A DNA stretch of 13,708 nucleotides from Candidatus Dormiibacterota bacterium. GTDB taxonomy: Bacteria; Chloroflexota; Dormibacteria; Aeolococcales; Aeolococcaceae. This document shows positions 1 to 6,835 of this stretch, piece after piece. Numbering within the stretch: the stretch's first letter is position 1; the number at the start of each line of letters is the position of its first letter. Both the position numbers and the translations under genes were made by a program. The stretch is taken from NCBI GenBank assembly GCA_019236085.1, contig JAFAJR010000074.1, positions 1 to 13,708 on the forward strand, read 5' to 3'. The notes beneath the pieces were generated by a model. That model ran no database searches. It was not told where the DNA came from and was given only the letters and a program-made list of their open reading frames with translations.

Positions 1-143
1 ACGACGTCGACACGCGGACGCTGACTGTGAGCGTCGAAGCCGGCAACGCATCGGCCCTGCAGCTGGTGCTTGGAGAAGGCCTGCAGGACGTCGACGGCAA
101 CGCACTCGCGCAGCCGTTCACCACCACGTTCGGCGTCTCCTAG
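1..143 (+). CDS. C-terminal fragment of a protein with an SbsA/Big_5-like Ig-type domain (5' end outside window)
   Basis: The first bases are in an open frame (codons from base 3) that ends at TAG 141-143 and gives 46 residues. They read as alternating beta strands (LTVSVEAG, ALQLVLGEGLQD) followed by DVDGNALAQPFTTTFGVS. The 'G-L-x-D-x-x-G-N-x-L-x-x-P-x-x-x-x-F' ending is characteristic of bacterial Ig-like Big_5/SbsA_N domains, which occur in secreted or surface proteins. The stop closely follows the domain, so this is the natural C-terminus. Domain assignment is by eye on a short piece. The overall protein, its signal peptide and its function cannot be seen. Confidence 0.6.
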   Translation, partial: DVDTRTLTVSVEAGNASALQLVLGEGLQDVDGNALAQPFTTTFGVS

Positions 144-184
144 CAACTCCCCCGCCGAACGTCCGAACCCCGTCCGCGCTGCCG

Positions 185-197
185 CGCAACAGTTGCG
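185..197. promoter_or_regulatory. 13-bp palindrome just upstream of the coupling-protein start
   Basis: CGCAAC-A-GTTGCG is a perfect inverted repeat with 6-bp arms around one central base. It ends 6 bases before the GTG start at 204, in the 60-base gap after the previous gene, where a ribosome-binding site would be expected. No purine-rich Shine-Dalgarno is visible there. It may be a repressor operator or simply chance. Only the symmetry is observed; the function is inferred. Confidence 0.3.
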
Positions 198-203
198 AGC
201 GCC

Positions 204-2066
204 GTGGACTCGCACTCGCATCACTGGAGCACGCGCCTTGGCCGCGAGTGGCTGGCGCTGGCCGCGCTCGGTGCTGCGTGGCTGGGCTCGTGGTTTGTGC
301 TGACCTTGGCCACAACAGTGGCGGGGGGACGGCCGAGCGCTGACCCGCTGGCGTTCATCGACCCTGCGGCGTTGCTGCGCCGGCTGCCGGCTGTCCACGC
401 CGCAGCGTGGTGGGTGCTCGTGGCGCCGCGGCGCAGAGTGAACGCTGCGAGCTTCTGGACGTGCCTTGTCACAGTCACCGTCGCGGGCGCGGCGCTGGCG
501 GTGTGGTTGGCGAATCGCCGTCCGGCCGGCGGCTGGTCCCACCGCCCACGGCTAACCAGCACCACTCGATGGGCCACGCGGCGCGATCTGCGCAGCGTGC
601 GCCGGCGGCAGCGCGGTGACGCGCGGTTCTGCGTCGGCACCCATGCGATGCGCCGCGTTGTCACACACCCCGGCACCAGCGTGCTGGTGATCGGGCCGAC
701 GCGCAGCGGCAAGACATCATCGCTGGTGCTGCCCAACCTCCTGGAGTGGTGCGGTCCGGCCGTGGCTACCAGCACCAAGGGCGAACTGCTGCGCCTGTCC
801 GCCGGCAGCAGGCAGCGCTGCGGTCCGGTGTATGTGTACGACCCGACCGGTGACAGCAGCTCGGATGCGCCCCGGGTGACCTGGTCACCGCTGGCAGGCT
901 GCGACGACCTGGACCACGCGTGGAGGGTTGCCGCCTGGCTGTGCGCCGGGCTGCAGTCCGGCGGCCGCAGCGACAACGACTGGCAGCACTGGGCCGAGTC
1001 GGGCAAGCTGCTCATCGCGCCGTTGCTGTACGCCGCTGCTCGCACCGAGCGCACGGTGCTCGATGTCCTGGAATGGATCCACGGCTTCGACCTCGCCACC
1101 CCGGCCTCCTTGATTGACGACCTCGCGGACCTGGGCGATGCGGACGCGCCGCGAGCCGTGACGATGTTGCAGTCTGTCGACCAGCGTCCGGAGAAGGAGC
1201 GAGGCACCGTGTTCTCCACGGTGATGCGCATCTTCAGCCCGTTGCATGAGCGCGCCGTCGCCGCCTCAGCGATGAGCAGCCGCTTCGACCCGGTGCGTCT
1301 CATCAAGGAACGCGGCACGCTGTATCTGTGCACGGCTCGCCAGTCGCCGGAGCGCGTCGCAGGATTGTTCGTCGGTGTGCTGATGACTGTCATCACCACC
1401 GCGTACGAGCTGGCGGAGCGCGCTCCGTCCGGCAAGCTGGAGCCCGAGCTCGGCCTCTTCCTCGACGAGCTGGCCAACGTCGTCCCCATCGAGGAGCTGC
1501 CGTCACTCGCTTCGCAGGGCGCGGGACGCGGCGTTGTGTGCATGTCCATCGTGCAGGACGTCTCGCAGCTCCGCGCCCGGTATGGAGCCGACCGCACCAA
1601 CTCCATCCTCAACAACCACACGTGCAAGCTGCTCCTTGCAGGAGTGACCGATACCGAGACGACCGACGTGGTCAGCAAGCTGACGGGGACTGCGCGACGC
1701 ACCGAGGTGCAGCGCACCTACACCTCGGGAAACCCGAGCAGCCACAGCGTGTCGTCGCGTGCCGAACCGCTGGCGAGCGCTGACGGATTGCGCCAGCTGT
1801 CGGCGCGTCAGGCGCTTTTGCTCTACCGCGGGCTGCCACCCGCGCTGGTTCGGCTCAGGCCCTGGTATCGCAACAGGGTGCTGCGCCGCAGGGCCGCCAT
1901 ACCCTACCTGCCCAGCGCGGAGTTCGTGGGGACGACTACTTCATCCAGGGACGTCGCCCAGCGCAAGCATCTCATCCGCCAGCTGTTCGAGCGTCGACTG
2001 CATCACGCCGCGGATCGCGATCGTGCGGACGTCGTCGGCCAGCGCGACGAGCGGGGCGCGGCGTGA
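204..2066 (+). CDS. Type IV secretion/conjugation coupling protein (VirD4/TraG/TraD family ATPase)
   Basis: The 620-residue protein has the layout of a T4CP, the membrane ATPase that brings relaxosome DNA to the mating channel. Two hydrophobic segments lie at about residues 17-40 and 84-104. A Walker A loop GPTRSGKT is at 164-171, followed by ATSTKGEL (188-195), the conserved TraG/VirD4 strand. Walker B is LGLFLDELANV (DE at 421-422), with the downstream Gln in SIVQDVSQLRARYG (451) and the TraG-type blocks CKLLLAGVTDTETTDVVSKLTG (474-495) and LPPALVRLRPWYR (544-556). The GTG start gives the N-terminal membrane segment directly, but its Shine-Dalgarno is poor. No relaxase, VirB4 or pilin gene is in the window. 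The last ~41 codons overlap a convergent gene and look non-conserved, so the true C-terminus is uncertain. Family call is secure. Confidence 0.9.
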   Translation: MDSHSHHWSTRLGREWLALAALGAAWLGSWFVLTLATTVAGGRPSADPLAFIDPAALLRRLPAVHAAAWWVLVAPRRRVNAASFWTCLVTVTVAGAALAVWLANRRPAGGWSHRPRLTSTTRWATRRDLRSVRRRQRGDARFCVGTHAMRRVVTHPGTSVLVIGPTRSGKTSSLVLPNLLEWCGPAVATSTKGELLRLSAGSRQRCGPVYVYDPTGDSSSDAPRVTWSPLAGCDDLDHAWRVAAWLCAGLQSGGRSDNDWQHWAESGKLLIAPLLYAAARTERTVLDVLEWIHGFDLATPASLIDDLADLGDADAPRAVTMLQSVDQRPEKERGTVFSTVMRIFSPLHERAVAASAMSSRFDPVRLIKERGTLYLCTARQSPERVAGLFVGVLMTVITTAYELAERAPSGKLEPELGLFLDELANVVPIEELPSLASQGAGRGVVCMSIVQDVSQLRARYGADRTNSILNNHTCKLLLAGVTDTETTDVVSKLTGTARRTEVQRTYTSGNPSSHSVSSRAEPLASADGLRQLSARQALLLYRGLPPALVRLRPWYRNRVLRRRAAIPYLPSAEFVGTTTSSRDVAQRKHLIRQLFERRLHHAADRDRADVVGQRDERGAA

Positions 2067-2843
2067 GGCTGCACGGTCGATGAGATCTTCGAGCCGGGGC
2101 GACGAGGACTCCAGCCGGCTCCGAGCTATCAACTTGAGCTGAGACGCCAGGGCGTCCACTGTCTGTTCGCCGTACGGCGAGGCTAGGCGCGGCGCGTGAA
2201 ACGCGTGCGCTGTGCCGAAGAGCTCGGTGAAGAGCCCATCGTCGTCGACCACGACTGGGGCGGCATCGAACATGGTGTGTTCGGCATGCGGCGCCGGCGA
2301 AGGGGGTGCGATGGAGGTGCGGATCACGCTGACGTTCCCGTCCGGCCGCCGGATGTTCGCCAACGCGATCACCTCCGACACGCCCCACTCTTCCCCGGCA
2401 GGCGATGCCCCGTTGACCCGGCCGACAGCCTGCTGGTCCCCCGCGGTGACGATCACGAGGTGCGCCTCGTCGCGGCCGCGCAGGTCGGTGATGAGCTCGT
2501 TGACATCGACCCAGCGCAGCGAAAGCGAGCTGTGCACGACGTCGCCCGCAACCAGCTCCGGCACGACACCGAGCAGGTCATTGTCGAGCCGCCATGCCGA
2601 CACCGTGGCGCCCGGCATGCGCTGCAGCGCTGTGACCTCCGGCGCGTCGGGGGAGCCGTGTTCGAACGCGCGTGCTCCGTCGCGAAACAGGGTCAGAGCC
2701 CAGGCGTCACCGCGTCGCACCATGACCAGACCGTCGCCCACAGCCGGGGCCAGCGCATCGATGACCACTGCATGCGCGGGCAGCCCGATGAAGACCGCGC
2801 GGTCACGCGGCATCAGCCCTTCGATGTCCACAGCTCCCTGCAT
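1941..2843 (-). CDS. Conserved hypothetical protein A (paralog of the gene at 12724-13509)
   Basis: A 300-residue soluble protein with no signal peptide or membrane segment; I do not recognise a named family. ATG at 2843 follows a GAGGGG stretch. Residues 10-40 (LMPRDRAVF...LPA...APAVGDGLV) match residues 8-38 of the protein at 12724-13509 at 16 of 31 ungapped positions. VSAWRL (81-86) corresponds to ISAWRL there, and the segment around RWVDVNELITDLRGR (110-124) also aligns. Residues 25-60 (VVIDALAP..DGLV...LFRDGARAFE) and 112-175 could be two PATAN/DUF4388-like beta repeats, a fold found in bacterial signalling proteins; this is inference. Residues 225-295 look alpha-helical and are specific to this copy. 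The 3' end overlaps the coupling-protein gene tail to tail by 126 bases. It lies 94 bases downstream of the minus-strand hydrolase, so co-transcription is possible. Confidence 0.8.
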   Translation of the reverse strand: MQGAVDIEGLMPRDRAVFIGLPAHAVVIDALAPAVGDGLVMVRRGDAWALTLFRDGARAFEHGSPDAPEVTALQRMPGATVSAWRLDNDLLGVVPELVAGDVVHSSLSLRWVDVNELITDLRGRDEAHLVIVTAGDQQAVGRVNGASPAGEEWGVSEVIALANIRRPDGNVSVIRTSIAPPSPAPHAEHTMFDAAPVVVDDDGLFTELFGTAHAFHAPRLASPYGEQTVDALASQLKLIARSRLESSSPRLEDLIDRAASRRAPLVALADDVRTIAIRGVMQSTLEQLADEMLALGDVPG

Positions 2844-2937
2844 CCCAGCCCCTCGGAACGGTTCGTTGGAACATCGTAGCGTTGCAGCCGGACGCTCGCC
2901 GGGACAGCAAACGGACGGTGCGAGCTCGGCGTCGGTG

Positions 2938-4338
2938 TCAGCCGCGGCGCCGCCGCAGCCGTGAGCGCGACAGGGCTGTGGCCGCGACTGCGAGCCCGGC
3001 AGCCGCGAGCGTCAGCGGACCGCCATCCGGCAGGCTCGACTGCGGCTGGGCTGTGACCAGTCCCGGCGCCGCCTGCGTCGTGTCGCAGATGTACGGAGCC
3101 AGCAGGGCATCTGCCTGCGAACGGCTGAGCCGGGTGTAGGCCACCTCCTGCGTCGACAGCGCGGTGTCGCTGACACCTGTCGTCTGGTTCACAGTCGCGT
3201 CCACGCTCGTGGCTGAAGACGGCATGAGGTCGGAGAAGTAGGTGAGGATCGCCACCTGGTCCCACCACCGGTCGTAGAAATACGCGTGCTCGCCCTTCTG
3301 GATCTCGACCGTTCGCTGCAGCGGGTTGCCCTGTTCGTACGAGTCCATGAGCTGCGCCGCGACGGGGTTGACCAGGGAGTCGTCAGCCGCGTAGAAGTTG
3401 AGCAGCGGGACCGTGATCGACGTCTGCGCGTGCATCGCCGTCTCGTGGGTGAGGATGTCGTACGCCGTCGTGCCGTACAGCGACGCCGCGTCGCTGAGCA
3501 CCGTGCACGGGTCGTCGAACATGCCGGCCGGCTCCACCACCGCAGTGATGAGCGCGTCAGTGGCCGGGTAGGTGCAGCCGGGGGTGACGTTCGTCTGACA
3601 GTTCGCCGGTTGCGCCGTGCTGTATACCTGCGTGTCCTGGTCGGCAGGACCGCTGAAGGTGATGCCGGCGCTGAAGGTGTGTGTGGTGTCCTGCGACAAG
3701 GCGAGCACGGTGTTCTGGGCTCCTTCGCTGAAACCGACGACGCCCTCCGGCCCGCTGGTCTGCTGCTTGAGCCAGCGTCCGGCGCTCAGCACGTCCTGCG
3801 ACTCCTTCCAGCCGAAGGTCTGCAGTTGTGCGGGATAGCCCTGGCTCGCCTGGTACTCGAAGTAGTAGTCGCGCTGGTCGAATGCGGCCACGTCGTAGCC
3901 GTTCGTCGCCAGCATCGCCGCCCAGCGGATCACCGAGTCGTAGCCGTGCGTGTTGAAGCCGTGAACGACCAAAACTGCGGGCGCGCTCGACGACTGGATG
4001 TCGACCATGCCCTGGATCTGCGCTCCGTCGGTGGAGGTGATGGTCACCGAGTGGAACGCGGCCGGCCACGGTGGCGTGTCGCTGGCGCCGCTGGGGTCCG
4101 AGCCTGGGATGGAGCCGACGGTGTAGTCGTCGGCCGGCGGCGTGTTCACCACCGGCACCGTGTTGCTGCTGAAAGCGCTGTCGTCACCGGCCGGGACGTA
4201 CGCCGCGTTGTAGGGCAGCGCCTCGATCTGGCTGACGGCGGCGTCGAAGCTGCTCACGGTGTCCGCCGCGACGCCCTGGGGCACGAGCAGCAGCGTGGCC
4301 GCGGCCGCTGCGGCGAGCAGCACAACCTTCCTGTTCAT
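2938..4338 (-). CDS. Secreted, probably surface-anchored alpha/beta hydrolase (serine hydrolase)
   Basis: The 466-residue protein begins at ATG 4338 behind AAGGGA, directly with a signal peptide (MNRK, hydrophobic 5-20, cleavage likely near VAA-D at 25-26); upstream in-frame codons are only antisense to livF. The hydrolase fold shows oxyanion HGF (126-128), AAFDQRDYYF (151-160), nucleophile elbow G-F-S-E-G with Ser204, acid D319 or D320 in FYAADDSLV, and His351 in KGEHAYF. The C-terminus is S-LPDGG (436-440), a hydrophobic stretch to about 456, then R-S-R-L-R-R-R-R-G. This resembles an LPXTG-type sorting signal or a simple membrane tail, placing the catalytic domain outside the cell. The substrate (ester, lipid or peptide) cannot be deduced. 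It is divergently transcribed from the liv operon across about 100 bases. Confidence 0.85.
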   Translation of the reverse strand: MNRKVVLLAAAAAATLLLVPQGVAADTVSSFDAAVSQIEALPYNAAYVPAGDDSAFSSNTVPVVNTPPADDYTVGSIPGSDPSGASDTPPWPAAFHSVTITSTDGAQIQGMVDIQSSSAPAVLVVHGFNTHGYDSVIRWAAMLATNGYDVAAFDQRDYYFEYQASQGYPAQLQTFGWKESQDVLSAGRWLKQQTSGPEGVVGFSEGAQNTVLALSQDTTHTFSAGITFSGPADQDTQVYSTAQPANCQTNVTPGCTYPATDALITAVVEPAGMFDDPCTVLSDAASLYGTTAYDILTHETAMHAQTSITVPLLNFYAADDSLVNPVAAQLMDSYEQGNPLQRTVEIQKGEHAYFYDRWWDQVAILTYFSDLMPSSATSVDATVNQTTGVSDTALSTQEVAYTRLSRSQADALLAPYICDTTQAAPGLVTAQPQSSLPDGGPLTLAAAGLAVAATALSRSRLRRRRG

Positions 4339-4348
4339 AGCGAATCCC

Positions 4349-4378
4349 TTGACATCCGGCCGCTGGGCCGTTTCAAAT
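4349..4378 (+). promoter_or_regulatory. Candidate sigma70-type promoter for the liv operon
   Basis: A perfect TTGACA hexamer (4349-4354) is followed after 18 bases by TCAAAT (4373-4378), which matches 4 of 6 bases of TATAAT. It lies in the divergent gap upstream of livF. Transcription would begin near 4385, so the inverted repeat at 4393-4421 would fall in the leader. The -10 match is weak; only the -35 is striking. Confidence 0.35.
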
Positions 4379-4392
4379 CCCAAGATCTGAAT

Positions 4393-4421
4393 CACCTCGC
4401 ATATTAGCCGTCCGCGAGGTG
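4393..4421. promoter_or_regulatory. Perfect 8-bp inverted repeat upstream of livF (candidate operator)
   Basis: CACCTCGC, 13 spacer bases, then GCGAGGTG form a perfect inverted repeat 19 bases before the livF ATG and 6 bases before its GGAGGAG. It sits between the divergent hydrolase and liv genes. It could be the binding site of the TetR-family regulator encoded at the end of the operon, or fold as an 8-bp leader hairpin near the ribosome-binding site. The repeat is observed; both roles are inferred. Confidence 0.45.
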
Positions 4422-4427
4422 GCCCCG

Positions 4428-4434
4428 GAGGAGC
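4428..4434 (+). promoter_or_regulatory. Strong ribosome-binding site of livF
   Basis: GGAGGAG lies 6 bases before the ATG at 4441 and is the strongest Shine-Dalgarno seen in the window. It fixes the livF start over any more upstream in-frame codon and fits the first gene of an operon whose later genes are translationally coupled. Confidence 0.8.
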
Positions 4435-4440
4435 GCAGCA

Positions 4441-5181
4441 ATGGCGGACGCCCTGGTCGACATCGCCGGCCTGAGCGTGACCTACGGCGGGGTCCAGGCC
4501 CTCCACGAGGTGACGCTCGAAGTGCCCGCGGCGGGCGCTGTCTCGCTGCTCGGGCCCAACGGGGCCGGCAAGACCTCGCTGCTCCGCGCCGTGTCCGGGT
4601 TGCTCACCTTCCACGGCGGTCGCATCGGAGCCGGCCGGATCAGCGTCGACGGCCGCGACGTCACGGGCGCCGACCCGGTGAAGCTTGCCCGGTCCGGCAT
4701 CGTGCAGGTGCTCGAGGGCCGGCGGGTGTTCGCCGACCTCAGCGTCGACGACAACCTGCGCTCCGGGGCCTTCTGGCAGCGCGGCGGGGGCAGGCACGGC
4801 GAGACGCGAGACTTCGTCCTGGACCTCTTCCCCGACCTGGCGCGCTGCCTCACGCAACCCGCGGGGCTGCTCTCCGGCGGCCAGCAGCAGATGCTGGCCA
4901 TCGCCCGGGCGCTGATGAGCAGGCCACGCCTGCTGCTCCTCGACGAGCCGTCGCTGGGTCTGGCGCCGCTCCTCATCCGCAGCATCGGCGGGGCACTGCG
5001 GCGCATCAACGAGACCGGCGTCGGCCTCCTGTTGGTGGAGCAGTCCAGCGCCCTCGCCGAAGCGGTGACCAGCCGCGGCTACCTCCTCGAGACCGGCCAC
5101 GTGCGTGCTTCCGGTGAGACCCGTGAGCTGCTCGCCGACCCCCAGGTGCGCGCCGTCTACCTCGGGGTGAAGACAGCGTGA
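4441..5181 (+). CDS. livF: Branched-chain amino acid-type ABC transporter ATP-binding protein LivF
   Basis: The 246-residue cytoplasmic ATPase shows Walker A GPNGAGKT (38-45), Q-loop region VQVLEGRRVF (88-97), signature LSGGQQQ (144-150), Walker B LLLLDEP (164-170) and the closing VEQ (199-201) with RGYLLETG (212-219). The EGRRVF segment and the VEQ in place of the usual switch histidine are typical of LivF and distinguish it from LivG. It pairs with the livG product to drive the LivHM permease. It is the first gene of the operon and ends in a 4-base GTGA overlap with livG. The actual solute need not be an amino acid, because this family also imports amides, urea and aromatic or fatty acids. 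Confidence 0.93.
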   Translation: MADALVDIAGLSVTYGGVQALHEVTLEVPAAGAVSLLGPNGAGKTSLLRAVSGLLTFHGGRIGAGRISVDGRDVTGADPVKLARSGIVQVLEGRRVFADLSVDDNLRSGAFWQRGGGRHGETRDFVLDLFPDLARCLTQPAGLLSGGQQQMLAIARALMSRPRLLLLDEPSLGLAPLLIRSIGGALRRINETGVGLLLVEQSSALAEAVTSRGYLLETGHVRASGETRELLADPQVRAVYLGVKTA

Positions 5182-5942
5182 ACGCGCTGGAAGTCCGCTC
5201 GCTGACGCTCCGCTTCGGCGCGGTAGCCGCGCTGAGCGACGTCAGCTTCGAGGTGGGGCCCGCCGAGCTCTTCGCTGTCATCGGACCCAACGGCGCGGGC
5301 AAGACCTCGCTCTTCAACCTGCTGACGCGCGTTTACGAGCCCACCGCGGGGTCGGTCGCCTATTTCGGCGACGACATGGCGCGGTGGCGGCCGCATCACC
5401 TGGCCGGACGCGGCATCGCCAGGACGTTCCAGAACCTCGGGCTCTTTCCCTACATGTCGGTCCTGGACAACGTGCTGGTGGGCCGGGGCCACCTGATGCG
5501 CCAGGGCGTGGTGCGCGCCGGGCTGCGACCGCCGGGCACCCGAGCCGCCGAGCACAGGCATGCGGCTGCGGCCCGCGACGCGCTGGACTTCGTGGGCCTG
5601 TCGAAGGTTGCCGCGATGCCGGTCGCAGTCCTGCCGTACGGCCTGCGCAAGCGTGTCGAGCTGGCCAGGGCGCTGGCCATGGAGCCGAAGCTGCTGTTGC
5701 TCGACGAGCCGGTGGCGGGCATGAGCCGCGCCGAGCGCAGCGAGGTCGTGGACCTCATCACCGCCATACGGAAAGACCGCGAGATGGCGATCATCCTTGT
5801 CGAGCACGACATGGGCGTCGTCATGTCGCTGGCGGAGCGCGTGCTGGTGCTGGACTTCGGCAAGCCCATCGCGCTTGGCACACCGGCGGTGGTGCAGCGC
5901 GACCCGCAGGTCATCGCTGCCTATCTCGGCGAGGTGGCATGA
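5178..5942 (+). CDS. livG: Branched-chain amino acid-type ABC transporter ATP-binding protein LivG
   Basis: The 254-residue ATPase has Walker A GPNGAGKT (36-43), the LivG-type Q-loop ARTFQNLGLF (81-90), Walker B LLLLDEP (172-178), the family's VAGMS after it, and switch histidine H210 in LVEHDMGVV. The ABC signature reads LPYGLRKRVELARAL (152-166) where LivG usually has L-S-Y-G-Q-Q-R-R, so the glutamine and serine positions are altered while the Y-G core and helix are kept. GTG at 5178 overlaps the livF stop by 4 bases, implying translational coupling. The end overlaps livH by 4 bases (ATGA). Confidence 0.93.
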   Translation: MNALEVRSLTLRFGAVAALSDVSFEVGPAELFAVIGPNGAGKTSLFNLLTRVYEPTAGSVAYFGDDMARWRPHHLAGRGIARTFQNLGLFPYMSVLDNVLVGRGHLMRQGVVRAGLRPPGTRAAEHRHAAAARDALDFVGLSKVAAMPVAVLPYGLRKRVELARALAMEPKLLLLDEPVAGMSRAERSEVVDLITAIRKDREMAIILVEHDMGVVMSLAERVLVLDFGKPIALGTPAVVQRDPQVIAAYLGEVA

Positions 5943-6835
5943 GCACTTTCCTCGAGCTGCTCTTCGCCGGCATCGCACTGGGCGCCGTGTACGCGCTGGT
6001 GGCGCTCGGCTTCACCGTTGTGTTTCGAGCCAGCCGTGTCATCAACTTCGCCCAGGGTGAGCTGCTCGCGCTCGGCGCCTTCGTCGTGTCGTGGCTGGTG
6101 ATCGACATCCACGTCCCGTTCTGGCTCGCCTTCGTCGTCGGCGCCGCCGGCACCGGCCTTGCGGCATTCATCTTCCAGCAGGGCGTGCTGCGCTTCGCGC
6201 TCGGGCGGCCCGACTTCACCATCGTCATGCTCACGCTCGGTCTGGCGACGGTGCTGCAAGCAGTGCTGCCCACGCTCTTCGGCTCAACGGGCAGGGCCAA
6301 CGGCGACCCCTGGGGCGGCACCTCGGTGCGCGCCGGCGATGTGGCGCTGGCCTGGGTGCAGGTGTGGACCATCGTGGCGGCGCTGCTGGTGCTTGCCGCC
6401 TTCTGGGTGTTCAACAACCACTCCAAGTACGGCCTGGCCATGCGCAGCGCGGCCTCCGACCCCGAGGCTGCGCTGGCAGTCGGTGTGCCGCTGCGCCGTG
6501 TCTACGCCACAGCCTGGGTGCTGGCCGGGGTCGTCGCCTGCATCGGCGGCGTGTTCCTCGGGGGCTATCCCAACACCGTCGACCCCAACATCGGCAACAC
6601 AGCGCTGCTCGCCTTCCCCGCGATCATCCTAGGTGGTATCGACTCGACCACCGGTGCTGTCGTCGGCGGCTTTCTCATCGGCATCGTCGAAGAGCTCACC
6701 GCCGGGTATCAGCCGCAGTACGCCTCGTGGCTCGGTTCCAACTTCTACCTGGTCGCGCCGTACGTCCTGATGATCATCGTGCTGCTGATCAGGCCGTACG
6801 GTCTGTTCGGCTCGCGCCCGGCGGAACGCCTGTGA
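5939..6835 (+). CDS. livH: Branched-chain amino acid-type ABC transporter permease LivH
   Basis: The 298-residue integral membrane protein starts at the ATG in the ATGA overlap with livG. The opening LLFAGIALGAVYALVALGFTVVFRASRVINFAQGELLALGAF is the hallmark of LivH permeases. It continues with several hydrophobic spans, the cytoplasmic coupling loop AMRSAASDPEAALAVGV that contacts the ATPases, and a C-terminal region GGIDSTTGAVVGGFLIGIVEEL. Together with LivM it forms the translocation pore. The end overlaps livM (GTG at 6832) by 4 bases. The longer open frame upstream (from 5384) is only the livG shadow. Confidence 0.93.
   Translation: MSTFLELLFAGIALGAVYALVALGFTVVFRASRVINFAQGELLALGAFVVSWLVIDIHVPFWLAFVVGAAGTGLAAFIFQQGVLRFALGRPDFTIVMLTLGLATVLQAVLPTLFGSTGRANGDPWGGTSVRAGDVALAWVQVWTIVAALLVLAAFWVFNNHSKYGLAMRSAASDPEAALAVGVPLRRVYATAWVLAGVVACIGGVFLGGYPNTVDPNIGNTALLAFPAIILGGIDSTTGAVVGGFLIGIVEELTAGYQPQYASWLGSNFYLVAPYVLMIIVLLIRPYGLFGSRPAERL

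Noticed and set aside
221..1717. Long minus-strand open frame (498 codons) opposite the coupling ATPase
   Set aside because: It is the antisense shadow of a gene with clear T4CP motifs; its translation is Ser/Arg-rich without recognisable domains, as expected in high-GC DNA.
4357..4370. CGGCC-GCTG-GGCCG hairpin in the divergent control region as a terminator
   Set aside because: The stem is only 5 bp, has no T-run, and sits between diverging genes where no transcript needs to end.
3286..4407. Plus-strand open frame (373 codons) opposite the secreted hydrolase
   Set aside because: The translation is an Arg/Val/His-rich low-complexity shadow, while the minus strand encodes a complete hydrolase with signal peptide and catalytic triad.
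4339..5100. N-terminal extension of the secreted hydrolase by about 254 codons
   Set aside because: The extension runs antisense through livF. A signal peptide and ribosome-binding site mark ATG 4338 as the start.
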